Shown here piece after piece: positions 46,675 to 59,600 of a stretch of DNA of 64,000 nt (position 1 is the first letter of the stretch; every line of letters begins with the position of its first letter). Origin of the DNA: Emergomyces orientalis (taxonomy: Eukaryota > Ascomycota > Eurotiomycetes > Onygenales > Ajellomycetaceae); assembly GCA_002110485.1 (NCBI GenBank), contig MOWL01000092.1, positions 372,001 to 436,000 of the forward strand. Reading direction: 5' to 3'. The position numbers were made by a program, and so were the translations under genes. The notes below the pieces were generated by a model, which saw only the letters and a list, made by a program, of their open reading frames with translations, was not told the DNA's origin and made no database searches.

Positions 46675-49488
46675 AATTATCAAAATTATACTGTGCAGTG
46701 ACCAGATCTGCGTTTTGGTTCATTCCCTCCACCGAAGGACCAAAACAGCTGAAGATACTTTGACGAAGGTGCAGAATACGAGAAATACGCAGTTTTTTGG
46801 GAACTAGTTTAACCCATGACAAAACAACTACCATGAATCTTTTCAGTTTCGTCAATTAGTATCCTTCCGCCACTAGTCTCCGCCAGCCCTTTTTATATTT
46901 AGTATTTCCAAGCGACTGGCGTTCGGATCTCGGCGCTAAAAATGAAGTTGCCAGCGACAAGGGTCTAGACAGCGCTTGGATACGGTGGCAAGGACTTTAC
47001 ACGAACCCTGCAGATGGTAGTTTGATTCTCCCGAAAGTCGAGGAAACGTCATACCAAGGGGCTAACGCCACTTTCTGGCTCCCAAGTTGTGTCGAAGACC
47101 GACAATCCTTGGATGAACCTGGGGCTGAAATGATCTCGAGATCCTTCGGGATTACTTCATGCTAAGTCACTACTTAGGTACCGATGGACGTATATTGCTC
47201 TTGGAAGGGATTCTCCAGTTCTTATCCATGTTTTACCTGGTCTGGGGTAAGCGCTAGGGGAAGCTCGGTGCTGTCAGTCGACTGAATTCCTGGAAGGAGT
47301 GGGGATGATTGGAACAAGGATGAGGTCGATCGTGGTCCATGGAGCTAAGAAAGATGCCTATCACATTACTCGTCACGGCTTACCCGATACCTGACAGTAC
47401 CCTGATCAGCCTTACGGTTGTTACGATAGATACATGACCAGGGTCCTTTCGTAACCGAAAGCAAACTCTGGCGGTTAAGAGCGAAAGACCATTCGGTCGC
47501 CGAATTTGAGACAACGCGTTCTGTATTGCGACTCACTTGGTTGGCGGGTTCAGAACTTCTCATCTCGTTTACGTACAAAGTTACGTAAAGTTGAGAATTG
47601 ATAACGCACGAAGTCTTAACAAACAAGTGTATTTACATGCTCATTGCATATCTGATAGAAAACTGTACCCGGACCACAATCAATCCGTTGACATCCAACT
47701 TCCGCTTTGAGGGCTATATATTGAAAGGTTGTAAGCTTCCAAACGCTTAGCTCCTTTTACTAATGGTACCCTCATCCAATGCTGGACGCATGCTCCCACG
47801 CAGATATCCCGCCACATTCATATGCTTGATATTTGAACGATTTGCCAAACATTTCGCCACCTTATGATTCCGAACGCCGTACAGACTTATACGGATACGA
47901 ACCCGAAATCCTATACCTGTATTGCAGTATGGTAGCCTCAATGCAGCTTAAGTTCAGGGCGGTTATTTTACACTTCTTAACACCCACGTTGCATCGCAGC
48001 TTTTGATAGCTCTATTGCGCAGTTTAATGAGCGTACTCTATTTCTCTCATTACGTCTACCGTTTTCTTATAGAACTGGTACCATACATCACCAATCAATG
48101 TCCAAATTCCCTCAACCACTCACATATTTTTCATTTGTGAAGAAGAAGAGGGAATGAAGAACCCGATCTACTCTCTAAACGTCTCGACGAATACCCTTCG
48201 GAAAGTGGATAGCTAAGCTTCGAATAGGAAATCGAAAGATTGCCCCTCTTCAAGGATGATGATACACAGTACGAAGCGCCTTTGAAATAATACATGACAT
48301 GCTTCTCGGCGTATTATGGCTCGAGCCTGACGTACTGTACACGTTCTTCCCATATTTACTAGTGATTTATTACTATTGTCTTACTGCGAAGGCTCCTTGT
48401 TGTTCTGGGCCTCCCTTATGCAGCTCGCCTGCGCCACACATTTTCAGGCAACGGGTCCACCCACGCTCTACACCACTTTATGTTGTGGTACTACCATTTG
48501 CTTCAACAGCGGGCCCAGGGTGTTGCGTAGCGTAGCGTTTACTCACGTAAAGCGCTATGGCATGGATTTTGAGCGGTTCGTTTATCTGCCTTTTTATCTC
48601 CGAACAGAGGCGGGACTTTGCCCAAGCAAATCCGTGAATGTCAGAGCCTGACATTACTCCTTTCCCACCTGTCTGTAACCTCTGTCCCCCCAGGATCTCA
48701 CACAGGGCAAAATTTTGATGGACGTAAAATTATATCTGTATTCCCGAAAATGAACTTTCTGGTTCGGTTAGTATCAAAAAGGGAGGGACCTTTATTCCCG
48801 ATGGTTAATCTTATGAAGCTTGCAGGAAGATTCAATGACAGTTATTATATAAATCGGATTTTGTTCCCAACCGGCTCGTCCGTCGCCTTGCGGCACTCCG
48901 GGTACGATATGTACTGTTCCTTCTCTCATACTCTCAGTAGCGTTTTGGAGTATTTTTTTTCTTACGCCTTTACTTACATGGTTGACCAAAGGTGTCCAGG
49001 TAATCATTCATATTGCTGACTCTAGCTATCTGTAATCTAGCTGCGTGCTCCCCCCCAAGATTGACTATTATCATTGGCAAAGTGTATTCAAACTTGAAAA
49101 CTTCCGAACCCCTCAGAGAGTCTGTAAAAATGATCAACAGTGGGGGGAGATAACAATCCCCGCTCTTAGCAAACGGAGGAGACGAAAGTAAGCAGGAAAT
49201 TTGGAAATGAAAAAGAATGTGACGCCTTCCGAAACTGGTCATCTAATTAGGTGAGCGTGAATCCTTGAATAAGGTAAGGCTAATGCGGAGCAACTTCTTC
49301 GGTGATACGGTGCAACCTTCCAATTGAGTTAGGAATGTAAGCAGCATTGGCAACAAGGTAACAAGCAGAAAATGACGTAATATTCGAAGTAATTAATCGG
49401 TTTGGCCATGGCAGTCATTATGCAACTGGTGAAGAAAACTGTGCTAGCCGAAATTTTAAAAGATAGAGAGCTCAATTGGTTCTTCTGA
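46675..49488. other. Sparse 2.8-kb region with possible decayed coding sequence
   Basis: No intact gene is found. A 101-codon open frame without an ATG (46860-47165) has protein-like composition. Between 48299 and 49019 three overlapping plus-strand frames include hydrophobic stretches (VLYTFFPYLLVIYYYCL) and might be fragments of a decayed gene, but I recognise no family. The rest shows nothing I can name. Confidence 0.4.
46860..47165 (+). pseudogene. Unrecognised 101-codon open frame lacking a start codon
   Basis: The frame is bounded by TAG at 46857-46859 and TAA at 47163-47165 and has no internal ATG until near its end. Its sequence (SDWRSDLGAKNEVASDKGLD, later GSLILPKVEETSYQGANATF and CVEDRQSLDEPGAEM) has a balanced, protein-like composition, unlike the surrounding random frames. 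It could be an internal exon or a fragment of a lost gene. It starts about 190 bp after the VFA1 stop on the same strand. I do not recognise the family and assign no function. Confidence 0.3.
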
Positions 49489-50046
49489 CTAGTTGTCCTT
49501 TGGAACCTGAAACGTAGCAAAATCATTCTCTGGTACTTCATTCATTTTCTTGAGATTAACAACAGCTTCAACCGCCCTTGCAACGACCTGCTGATCATCT
49601 TCACGCGCCACCTTGGCCGCGGCCTCGTCGAGAGACAGCCAGTGGGCCTCGAAATCCTCCCATTCCTCTTGTGTTCCCACGGCTGGGATCTCCGTGGAAT
49701 CAGCCTCAGCAAGATACCAGAAAATAATCCGGTGGGGGCCGCAGTTCCTCCGCTGCTGGACAGCTAGTGGCTCCTTGTGGGCTTGCGAAACTTGGTACTC
49801 CGGTGCAAGCGTCACAAGGTTGTGGGGTAAGATACGGCATTTGTAGCCAGATTCCTCGAAGGTCTCACGGATTGCAGCGTCTTCGAGACTCTCGCCAACA
49901 TTTTTGCGGCCTTTGGGGAGATGATATTGACGCCTTGAACGACAAAAGAGGAGTAGAACAAGCTCCTTTGCGAGGTCGATAGAGACCGTTCCACAGCCTA
50001 TGACGAACCCCTCAGAGAAATGAAGAGATGAGAATTCGTCCGGCAT
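49489..50046 (-). CDS. Nudix hydrolase
   Basis: Nudix enzymes hydrolyse nucleoside diphosphates linked to another moiety, in housekeeping or signalling. A single exon of 185 residues starts at the ATG at 50046. The Nudix box is complete: Gly46, five residues, Glu52, seven residues, then RETFEESGY (residues 60-68), within PKGRKNVGESLEDAAIRETF. Upstream is a beta-strand rich N-terminus (FSEGFVIGCGTVSIDLAKEL) and downstream HRIIFWYLAEAD and EDFEAHWLSLDEAAAKV, as in the Nudix fold. The substrate cannot be told; the family includes fungal diphosphoinositol-phosphate and ADP-sugar hydrolases. There is no signal peptide. Confidence 0.92.
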   Translation of the reverse strand: MPDEFSSLHFSEGFVIGCGTVSIDLAKELVLLLFCRSRRQYHLPKGRKNVGESLEDAAIRETFEESGYKCRILPHNLVTLAPEYQVSQAHKEPLAVQQRRNCGPHRIIFWYLAEADSTEIPAVGTQEEWEDFEAHWLSLDEAAAKVAREDDQQVVARAVEAVVNLKKMNEVPENDFATFQVPKDN

Positions 50047-52032
50047 ATCCTTATTCTGCTTCTCCGTTGGCAGGATGGCAAGGATTATTTGAGGTGGAAT
50101 TCTTTCTTGATGATGGGACCTCGGTTTTCAGAATGCGCTAGTTTGTTTTTTTTGCGAGGGAAGCGATATGTAGGAAGTTCCACAGCATGCCTGGATAAGA
50201 CGCAATGGTTTTGCTTTTTGATTGACAAGCAGAATGGGTTTTGACAGCGCCAAACCACCCCGTTCGGCCAAGTTCTGCTACTATACGAGATGACTCGGGG
50301 CCAATGTGTTTGCAACTGGATGCCGCTAAGGAAGAGCTTGGGGTGAAGAAGTGGCACGTGCTAGGCGCGAAATCTAGCTTAAATTGGGTTAAAGCGTATT
50401 TTTAGAACATTTCTTGGCAATAATAGGGTTGGCGGCCGTCTTCAGCGGTTAGAGAGGAACGTCACAAGGCTGAAGCGAAGATGTATCTCGTATCAGCAGG
50501 AAAAAGGGCTACAGATTATTACCTGAGAAGGATTGCATAATGCTGACAAGGCGGCAGCCTCAGACTAGAACGGCTGAATGAGAGGTTATCTGGTTCTAAT
50601 CTTCAGCAATCTATCGATCCACTCTAATCCGCTTACTGTATGTCCGGGTGGCTTCATTTTAACGCCCATTACCGCCCTAGAGTTAAATACAGTGTTCAGC
50701 AAATTCGTTTCTGGTGATGATTAATTTGTAATACGTTACGTATAGTCGTATTTCTGCGCTTTTATGGCTGACTATTTGAACAGAAACATGGCGGAGTGGA
50801 GTGGGTGAAATATTACGAGAAGCCACAGATTACCTACCTCCACGCTGGCCAGCATTTTCTTTCTTCAACACTGCTCTTCCTCCGAAGGATTGGATATCCC
50901 CGAAAGATGGGGTGGAGAATATGGACGGAAGGCTTGGTGGCCGGGGGAAAACCGATTGTGATGCTGATGGTATGGCTCTAACGATTGAGCCTACCACTGC
51001 GCATAATCAAGCTGGGCTTATACTCCGTATAATTTATGGAAAAGCCGCTCTGATGCAGACTGGCTTTCGTCGTTCGTAGGTCTCTGCATTGGGCATCAGG
51101 TATTATCATTAATGCTCATCTCACAAGCGGATGTAACAACATTAATCCAAGCCGAAAAGAAGGGGGCATTCTCCAGAAATTGCGAATATTAAGTTATAGA
51201 TTCTGATAATGTTACGGGCTTCAAGCGTAAGATGGAGAAATTTTCGGCCACTCTCTTCTTTCTCCAGTTATAAATTTTCTCGGAGATAATAACAGTCACC
51301 TACGTACTTAATTCTTGCTCGTATTTCTGCGATATCACTTATGTGTCAGATCTGACTTATCTGTAGCTTGTACAAGTTTATCTTACCCTCTAATGTACAG
51401 CACTTACGTTTAAACAACTGTCGGGATGCCAGGAAGGCGGTAAGCAAAATGATATTCTTTATTCCAGTACGGGCGTACCAGGGCGTAATAAGCTTCTTCG
51501 CACGTAAGAATAGATCCTACCGCTCGAGCAGGGGGGTTGACCCTTTGTAAGGCTGAACCCTGAAACTGATCTTTCCAGAGTTAAGGATGACATGGGTTTT
51601 CACTAGCTTAGGAGTGGAAGAGATTGGTATTATTCTTATAGTGCTTACGTTTTCAGTATTTTAACCATCTTACTCCTGTAATAATAACTTAAATTTGTAA
51701 ATTGTTTAGTAGGAGTCGATATCTATCTTATATGCAAGGTAAAAAGGTCAGACCAGCGATCTCCAAGGGCCCAAAGAAAGGGGGCGGGGAATGCAAAACA
51801 AGAATGAGACCATGTCGTGTCAAATCTGACATTTAGAAATTATCCGTAAGCGGATTTATCCTGCACGCAGCATGGGATCTTCGCAAGCAGATCCTCAAAA
51901 AGCTTTACTCTTCTGAGATGTATCTCCTGGGTATGTTGCTTCTCATTTCGGCGGTGCTAGCCTGTTCTGTGTCAAATGCGCGCGCCTAAAAGGAAGCGGC
52001 TGTGCTTTCTTTGGTGAAAACCATGATAATAA
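50047..52032. other. Gene-poor gap between the Nudix and YVH1 genes
   Basis: About 2 kb of AT-rich DNA. Frames at 50796-51079 are short and unrecognised. The Nudix promoter and the YVH1 3' end must lie here. Nothing else is supported. Confidence 0.45.
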
Positions 52033-53667
52033 TCACAGAAGGCCCCTCCCTCCAACGGAGCCGGCTGCAGCTGACGCTCTTCCTCCTGCTCCTCCAATGT
52101 TAGCCGGTAGCCTGATCCCAGCTACGGCACCAGTCCCCCCCGGTTTCACATTGGCGTCCACAACATCCACACGCGCCCGCGCCAAGCCGATTGCAGGTAC
52201 AACCCAGTTTCCGCAGCTACATTTCATACCTTGCCATGCAAATTTTCCGATATTGGCACCGCATGTGGAATTAGGGCACGTTAGACGTCCGGAAAGTGGA
52301 GCTTCAGGAGAATATTTGTACTCGTCAACTGAGTTAGGTGTTGCCGGCGAACTGTCTTGTTTGGGGAAGAGAGACGGTCGCATCCATGTTAACGGATGTA
52401 AGAATATATGGGCGCACGGCCCATCGGGGGTAGAATGACCTCTTGGTAACTGTTTGTCAGTTGATTGTGTGTGAGGAATTATGAAGGGCATCGTTGCTAG
52501 CTTGCGCCTGTGGTAATCATTAGCGATCCGAAGCTAACCACTTATCCGACAAGGATGGAAACTACGGGGGAAAGGAAAGGGAAAAAGGAAGAAAGGACAA
52601 GGAAAGCCTAACCGGCACTTGCGACACTTTATTTCCATAGATTGGTCGCCGGGTTCGTTACTATTTGTGGATTCTGCGTGCTCATCCTCAAATCTCACAA
52701 GCTCAATTTCAGGAGCACGGCCACAGGCAACGCTCTCTTCAACCGCTCGCTCGTATATCCAGCGTTTATACAAGGGATGGCCAGTGACGTTTTTTGGACA
52801 TCCCATTTTATGATAGAGTTCTAGCTGCTCCTGGAACCCATCATTTGGTTCGCATAGTGGTCTTGATCGACGAATCAGCTCAAGAGCTTCCCAAGGCGTT
52901 ATTACACCTGGCTGTCGGTGAAGCAGAAATGCAATACAGATCGTTGCAGATCGGGATTTGCCCATTGCGCTGGTACGATGTTAATGTTAGCTTAGATCAT
53001 ATTCTTTGGACCAGGAAAAATCCCATTATTACGCCCAACAAGAGAAGAGCATATGAAATATAAAACATAATCATGAAGGTCAGAAGGTTACACGTAATAT
53101 ATCGCATAGAGGGGTGATAAAGCCTGTACTCGCCATGGAGACAATTATTTTGGTTAAACATCTAAATCTTGTGGTGGGGAAATACCCTTTGGCTTCTCGA
53201 CCCAAGTTCTAAAAAGGTCGAAGACAACGGATAATCAGCTTACCAATGTACTAGCACCCCACCGTTGCCATCTAGGCCTGACTTGATAAAAGCATTCGTA
53301 GTTGGAAAATGCTCCAAGAGGTCCTCATCACTGACATCGTCCACAGGGATCTGTAAATGTTCAAATGACTCAAAGCGCTCCTCATCTGGATTCAGACGCA
53401 GCACAGAAACAATATGTGTAATATTTGCTTTCTTGAGGGCACTTTTATTGCTCAGCGCCATAATCCTAATATTTAGTCAGTAAACCAATGACACCCATCG
53501 AATTAAAACAAAAGGAGAATGTCCCGAAAATTGAGCCCATGGACCAGCCAACCAAATTACCGTGGTTGCGCGGGCTTTGATACATCCAGCTGAAGACGTC
53601 AAAATGAGGGGTAATAGACCTACCCGCCGATGTAGAGATTTTCATGTCCGATCCTGCTGAGCGCCAT
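52033..53667 (-). CDS. YVH1: Dual-specificity phosphatase Yvh1
   Basis: Yvh1 is a dual-specificity phosphatase whose zinc-binding C-terminus helps release Mrt4 during 60S ribosome maturation. Four exons on the minus strand: 53667-53624, 53465-53244, 52969-52613 and 52507-52033, giving 365 residues. The first exon encodes the characteristic start MALSRIGHENLYIGG. The phosphatase loop HCAMGKSRS (Cys89 to Arg95) is formed only after the second splice, which falls inside the Cys codon. The helix SATICIAFLLHRQPG follows. The C-terminal zinc domain has KCRKCRRKLAT across the third splice and later CPNSTCGANIGKFAWQGMKC then SCGNWVVPAIGLARARVD. Introns are long for this window (158, 274 and 105 bp). 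All catalytic and zinc residues are present. Confidence 0.94.
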
Positions 53668-56600
53668 TAGAGCCCTGCTTGAATGCGATTGGAAACCCGT
53701 TGAGAAGTCTTGTTAAATTAATGATGTAAATGTGCAGGGGGGTATGTGTTCCATTCACATAAGAGTGTCGAGATTGTTGCCGTTGTTCAACTTTTCAGGT
53801 CGCCGAAGATGGCAAAGTTGATGCGTGGTGGACTCCGGCTATATGAAAGCCCAACCAGCTGCCCGAAGTTTGATAACTTGGCGCTGGCGTTAATAAACTT
53901 CTCTTGCCCGCGCCATACCAAAAAGAGTAATTTAGGGCAAGCCTCGAGGGGAGTATAGTATCAGACCCTCATCCATGGATGCCTGCCCGGCAGAGTGGTT
54001 CAGCAAAATAGAGCTACTACTTGCCCACCAACCATGACGAACGACGAACTTCTATAAAGTGTTTGTTTTTGGCTGATCGGGACTGAAGCCGGGTTAGATC
54101 CCATGGGAAGCACGCTGGAGTGAGCTGAATGCCGGGTAGGCTAATCATATTGCGACGGGAAGGAGAAGTGTGTCATTTACGAACCAAGATTCGGCTCTGC
54201 GTTATGAATTCACCAGGGCTTCCCAAAAGTCAATATCACCTCCTCTCACCCTTAATAGACAGGCGTCGTAATTGCGCTCTCAAGTATGGAGCCCTCCCGA
54301 GGGCGGCGCATTCTGTTTGAAAAAATCCTTGAAAGAAGGAGCGAAGCCTTACCATTGGATAAATGCATCAAACAATACCCCATTGGCCAATGAACTACCT
54401 AGATGGCATGGTGAATCGCCTCCATAAGCTCGACAGATATCCACAACTCAACGGGCCATTATTAGTTGTTTTCTGCATTCTCTGTGGTGTGGAAAGTCGC
54501 CAACTCTCACACCAAGTAATTTCTCCCATCATTCCTGGTCATCTGAGTAGCTGCTGGTACGTCAGTGGAAACTGTCAATTTCCCGCTGGGCCGGAAATGT
54601 CAGAGAATTGCTTTTGAAAAATGGGCCATTGTGTTTCCTTTCTTTCTTTTCTTTTCTTTTTTTTTTCTCTTTTCAATTGACAATGACAATACGGTAAATC
54701 CGTGGTGTAATATTTCCAATTTGTTTTGGGGCGTATTGGCCCACTCTGTCACGGACTCGAACCGGGGTTCCGAATTTAATACGGAAAACAGTTCTGGAAA
54801 TACCGGCTTTATCCTGACACACCAGATGGGCTTAATACAGCCGCGGTAATCAATACATGGAGAGGGCAGAATTTACATATGTATGTACAGTACCTACTAA
54901 GATATGAAGATACTTGTTGTTGATCATTCGAGTACGCGAGTCACGATGAACCAGAAGATGCCGACTAGTTGGTCTTCATCAAATTGTTTTGATAAGTATT
55001 AATCAAGGTTCTCCTCACATCTTGCTGGAAAGGCCATGCATGGTCTCACAATTAAATTATTCCCCGACTGCTAATTTTTTCGGCAATCCAAAGCATGTCA
55101 CAAACAGGGACTCAACAATACACGAGTGATAGTATCTGTAAATAGGGTCTGTGTTGCTCTAAATTACCAACCATATTGGAAGTTAAAATGGCCCCTAGCC
55201 TCCCGCAAATCAAGCGTTGCATGTTATTCTACCTGTGGAAATGCACAGGTATGAAGCCACAACTTTCCAAATAAATCAAACTTTGAGAACACACCAGTTC
55301 CCACCGTTGAATGTTTCAGTGCCATGGTATGGGCTCCCCCATCATTGGTTGGCAGCCATATGTGTGATCTTGTGATTGCCGGCGACGTCAATGCTGTGCA
55401 TCCATCCATACACATGTCCAGCCTTCTAAGGCTGAGTCTGGGCGGATGGCGAAACCAACCTGGCTTATGTGATCCCACTCGGAAAGGAGGGAGGTCACGT
55501 TTTGAATAATACTGATGAAATTGATGGGAGAAGTCATCCTTACCTTGGTTTTCCCTTCCCCTCTCCTCCGTTGCTCCTTTCCCTCTCTACTACCCCCCCG
55601 TTTCCCCTCGCACGCAGCATTTGTGTCTTAGGTTTCTAGTCTCAGCGTACCACGGGGCGCGGTTGTAACGGCAAATGACTGGATCCTTTCAATGAAAGAG
55701 AGGACTAAACTCCTGGTTTGGAGGTGCAAGTATTTTATGATTTGAGTTTAAGATTCAAGTGCGGAGTGCGATTGACAATTATTTGCGCATATCAGTCAGC
55801 GCCCGTATGTAATAATGTATCCATGTACCGTATATGGACCATGAGCAAGGGATAGAGTTTCGGAGGCAGCCCTATGCTTTTGTTTGCTTACCACAAATTA
55901 TATTTCCTTTTTCCGGTTACATGTAAAAAGGCCACCGATAGGCTTGGGTAAGGAAAGAAATTGGTTGAGCGATCATGCATCCTGTCAACGGTTGAGATTG
56001 ATGGATGGATGTCCTGTATGTATGGTAAATATTGTCCAACCATGAAATTTGCGATGTGCACGGTGGCGTAGAGTTTCTGCTCCGTTGCTGCGAGATGACA
56101 AGGCAATTGACATGACAAAAAAAAAAGAAAAGTGGCAGCAAACGAACATCCGGGCGAACCATAAGGCGTAAATCAATTGGCTAAAAATGGATAATTTTGG
56201 TTCGCCGAATCAACTCAGAACAGACTTACAACCCTAGCTTTCAAAGGTTTTCGATTCGAGTTATAAAGGACGATATAAGGTGTTTAAGAACAAAATGTTT
56301 ACAGCGATACTTGTCCGTGCGTGACTGTGCATGTTCGATTGATGGGATGATTGTTGATTCTTGCGTGCGGATACTTTAATCAAGACACCGCACCACGGAC
56401 TCCGAGGCACGCTGGCTCAGTAGTTCTGCGGCCACACCACAGTCCGGTTTTCTCAGAAGGGCATAGCGTGGGTCCTGCGAGGTTTATCGTGAGATAATCG
56501 CCCCCTGTTTCCATGTCCGACGCCAGGGGCTGTGATTGGCTAGATAACGTGGCTTGTCAGCAGCAAGCTAGAATTGTTGTCCCAGCCCTTGCTGGTCGTG

Positions 56601-59600
56601 TTTCGTGGGTTGCGATTGGATGATTTCCCAGGGGAAGTGTCCGGAGTGTGGGTTTGGGCTTGGTTGCACTGATATCGTGTGCTGGCATGTTGCTAGGACC
56701 AGGCGGTTGACTGCATAGTTGTTGGGTTTTGCGGCCTCCATGAGCTCTTGGAGCTGAGGGGGTTCGCATTGAAAATATTATTGGGAGCGATAGTGGTTTT
56801 CCAGAACCCAGCCAGAGTTCGCGGTCCGTTGGGTGTGCTCCATCCGGGCTAACCCTCCTCCAAAGGAAAAGAAAATGATGCAGAGATCTGCTCTCTGACG
56901 CCCTGCGAGGCGTAATGGAGAAGGGAGAAAGAACTCCGCTCTACCTGACGCTAGTCAGGGGCACTTAAACTTCGATGGCATTGAATTGTTAATGCAAGGA
57001 GTAGGTAGCATGAATTCGCCGATTTGCATGGTGCAACTTTCCGCTTTCCAAGTTTCGCGACCGAAGAGCATGGGATTGCTCATCCATAACTGTCCAATGG
57101 AAGGGAAAGGGGCGCCTCCTGACAAGACAAGGTGGGAACCCTTTCATTTTCGCCCTCGAGATTCGAGACCAGACCGTCAGTACGAGAGCCATCCCAAACT
57201 CGAAAAGATCCTGCAACTCAAATCATCCCCTGAATAATCCGCTAGTGTTCTTTTTTGCTGCGCTGAGAATTCTTTTGAAATGTTTTTAAATTGCCTCCTT
57301 CAGGTTTCTATTCTGAGAATGACCAAATCCTCCTACCAGTATAGTTTTACCCCTAAATAGTTGCACAGTACGGCATACAGATCCCGAAAAGAAAGGAGGA
57401 GTTCGGTCTTCAAGAAGTCCGGATGATGGGTGTAAGATATCCACCCAGGCTTTTACTAACCTAGATAAGCTTTAAGGTCGGGGTGCCCGCGCTGGTATCA
57501 ACTCTAGAGATCCTAGCCTTTGCACCTCAAAATCAATTGGATTACCACGTAGCAATTGGCGGTCTAGACAACTATCGTGGGTGTGAGCCCCCCTCCTTCA
57601 ATAGTTCTGTGCCGCTGTAATCTGCCATCTGACGATCCCATAGAACTGATGACCTGCAGTGATTAACATTCAAAATCGCAATCCTTCTTCGTCCAAGTGT
57701 GAAGAAATCAGGACCAGGACGTGGCTGGGTCCTTCGCAAATTCCGACTGCTTGAAGCAAACTGGCGCAAGAGCGGGAAAGAGGCAAATCACAATGCAGTG
57801 AAGAATGCGAAGAGAGCGCGGGAGAACAAAAGGGTAAGCTGGGAGGGAGAATTGGTGGAGTTGGTTCGTCTTGGTGATTGTCAGGATTTAGGTGGAATTG
57901 GTTCCAACTAACTGCTTATTCCAGACATGTGGCTTGCGAACAGTGCGAAGTTTGGAAACGTGCCTGGAGGATCTTCCCGCTTCTGTGTGTAATGGTAATG
58001 TGAGTACTCCGTAGTTCAGTTGGGAGTTGGCGAGGGAGTTTGTCTGGGAATACCGGCTGGTGGTGGAGGGAGGGGAGCGACGGCTATTTTCCATTTCCTC
58101 CTTTATTTATATGAACCTCTTCTTCAACTCCGTCTTTCGTCTGGGCTTACAATAACTGTCTGGCTACCACGCACGTAACTCGGCATTTCAGGCCTTTTCA
58201 CCAAATCCAATCCCTCCAGGGCTCCCGACTGGATACCATTATTGTATATTATATAACACATTCAAGAAAGTCAACGCTATTGTTTAGTCCGCTGAACTCT
58301 AAACAGCACTCAAGCTTTTCTCAAATTCCTTGCGAATAATAAATCTGTGAAACCTTCACTTTTCTATTTCGTTTTTTTTTTGGAAGATGCGGGCAGGGTA
58401 TTTGAAAATACTCACCCCCAAAAAGAACCCTGAGGTTGATGATATGATGCCGAATACAAGAGCAGCCAATGGTAATGTACTGTACTGTACAGGTAAGTAC
58501 CGAACTACAAAGCTACCTAGGAACTTAGGTATGCTTCAATATGCCTTATATCAAAGCAGCTTGCTCCCCTCACTCTGTACGGGGTAGGGAGGCGTGGAAT
58601 ATCCCTCCGTAGATACAGGTAAGTCACTGAAACGAAATCTGGATATCGGAATAAAAAGCGCTCCGTTCCGAGTCCAGCGACCCAGTCAACTAAATTGTCG
58701 TGGTTGGGAGATCGCGAATGGGGCCCAAATCATCACCAAACCACGGCTTTCGGGTGGTAAGGTATCCTCGTTCAATCTCAAATTTCTAGTGGAAAACCCG
58801 TATATCTGCGGAAATGGTAGTAAGTTTATGCGTATGTGGCGTCGTGGTAGTCCAGGGTGTATCGTTTCTTACCAGGACAAAAGGCCGTCACTCGAGCAGC
58901 AGCCACGGTGGCATTTTTAGGTTGACAGAAGCTGAGCATGTATGCTGTGGGCTGGGATCAAAAAACACACAGCAGGGGATTGGATTTAATTTAGCCAAGC
59001 GAAAGGAGGAAGGGCACAAGGAAAACAGGATGAAGAAAAAGAAAGAAAATTCTCCGCGGTTATCAGTCGATCATTCGAATAATTGGGCAAAGAATTGCGA
59101 GGGAGGTTGTTGGATTGATAAGGCTTGGGGCGGATGGTTACATAGTCTCGGTGATTGATATCCGTACAATCCTTACAAGGCGCAGAAAAAATAATACACT
59201 AATGCGGGACGGTGGTTGGGATGTTTTTGCATGTTCAGCGCTTTTCCTTCCTTAAGAAGCGCGAGCAAGGTGCGCCAGCTTAAGATACAGAGGGAGTATG
59301 TGTCCAAAAATAACCTGCCTTCATAGTTATGGACCTGAAATTCCTCACAACATATTTCTTTCGTTCAACAATATCTTTTCTCATCCTCGTTGACTCGTCG
59401 GATCCCTTAGTGATATGAGCGGGTGCCCGCATTCATCGGATGACGGGTTGCAGGGCTATACGAAGTTGTTCTGGTGTTACAGCCTTATCAAGCTTGTCAG
59501 CCGCGATAAGGCAATCGATAAAACGTGGGTAAAATAATCATGCCGACATCGGGGAATCAGCCCTGTCACGATTCGTCCTCTCCTCAAACACGCGAGACTG

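Noticed and set aside
50796..51079. Two overlapping frames (YYEKPQITYLH... and LREATDYLPPRW...)
   Set aside because: Neither frame has a recognised family, and each is short with no supporting exon.
52970..53243. Possible box C/D snoRNA in the long YVH1 intron
   Set aside because: Box-like ATGAT and CTGA sequences are present but in the wrong order and without a closing stem.
54745..54780. GGTTCGAGTCC-like sequence on the minus strand, resembling a tRNA T-loop
   Set aside because: The flanking bases do not pair as a T stem, and no D-arm, anticodon arm or acceptor stem could be placed around it.
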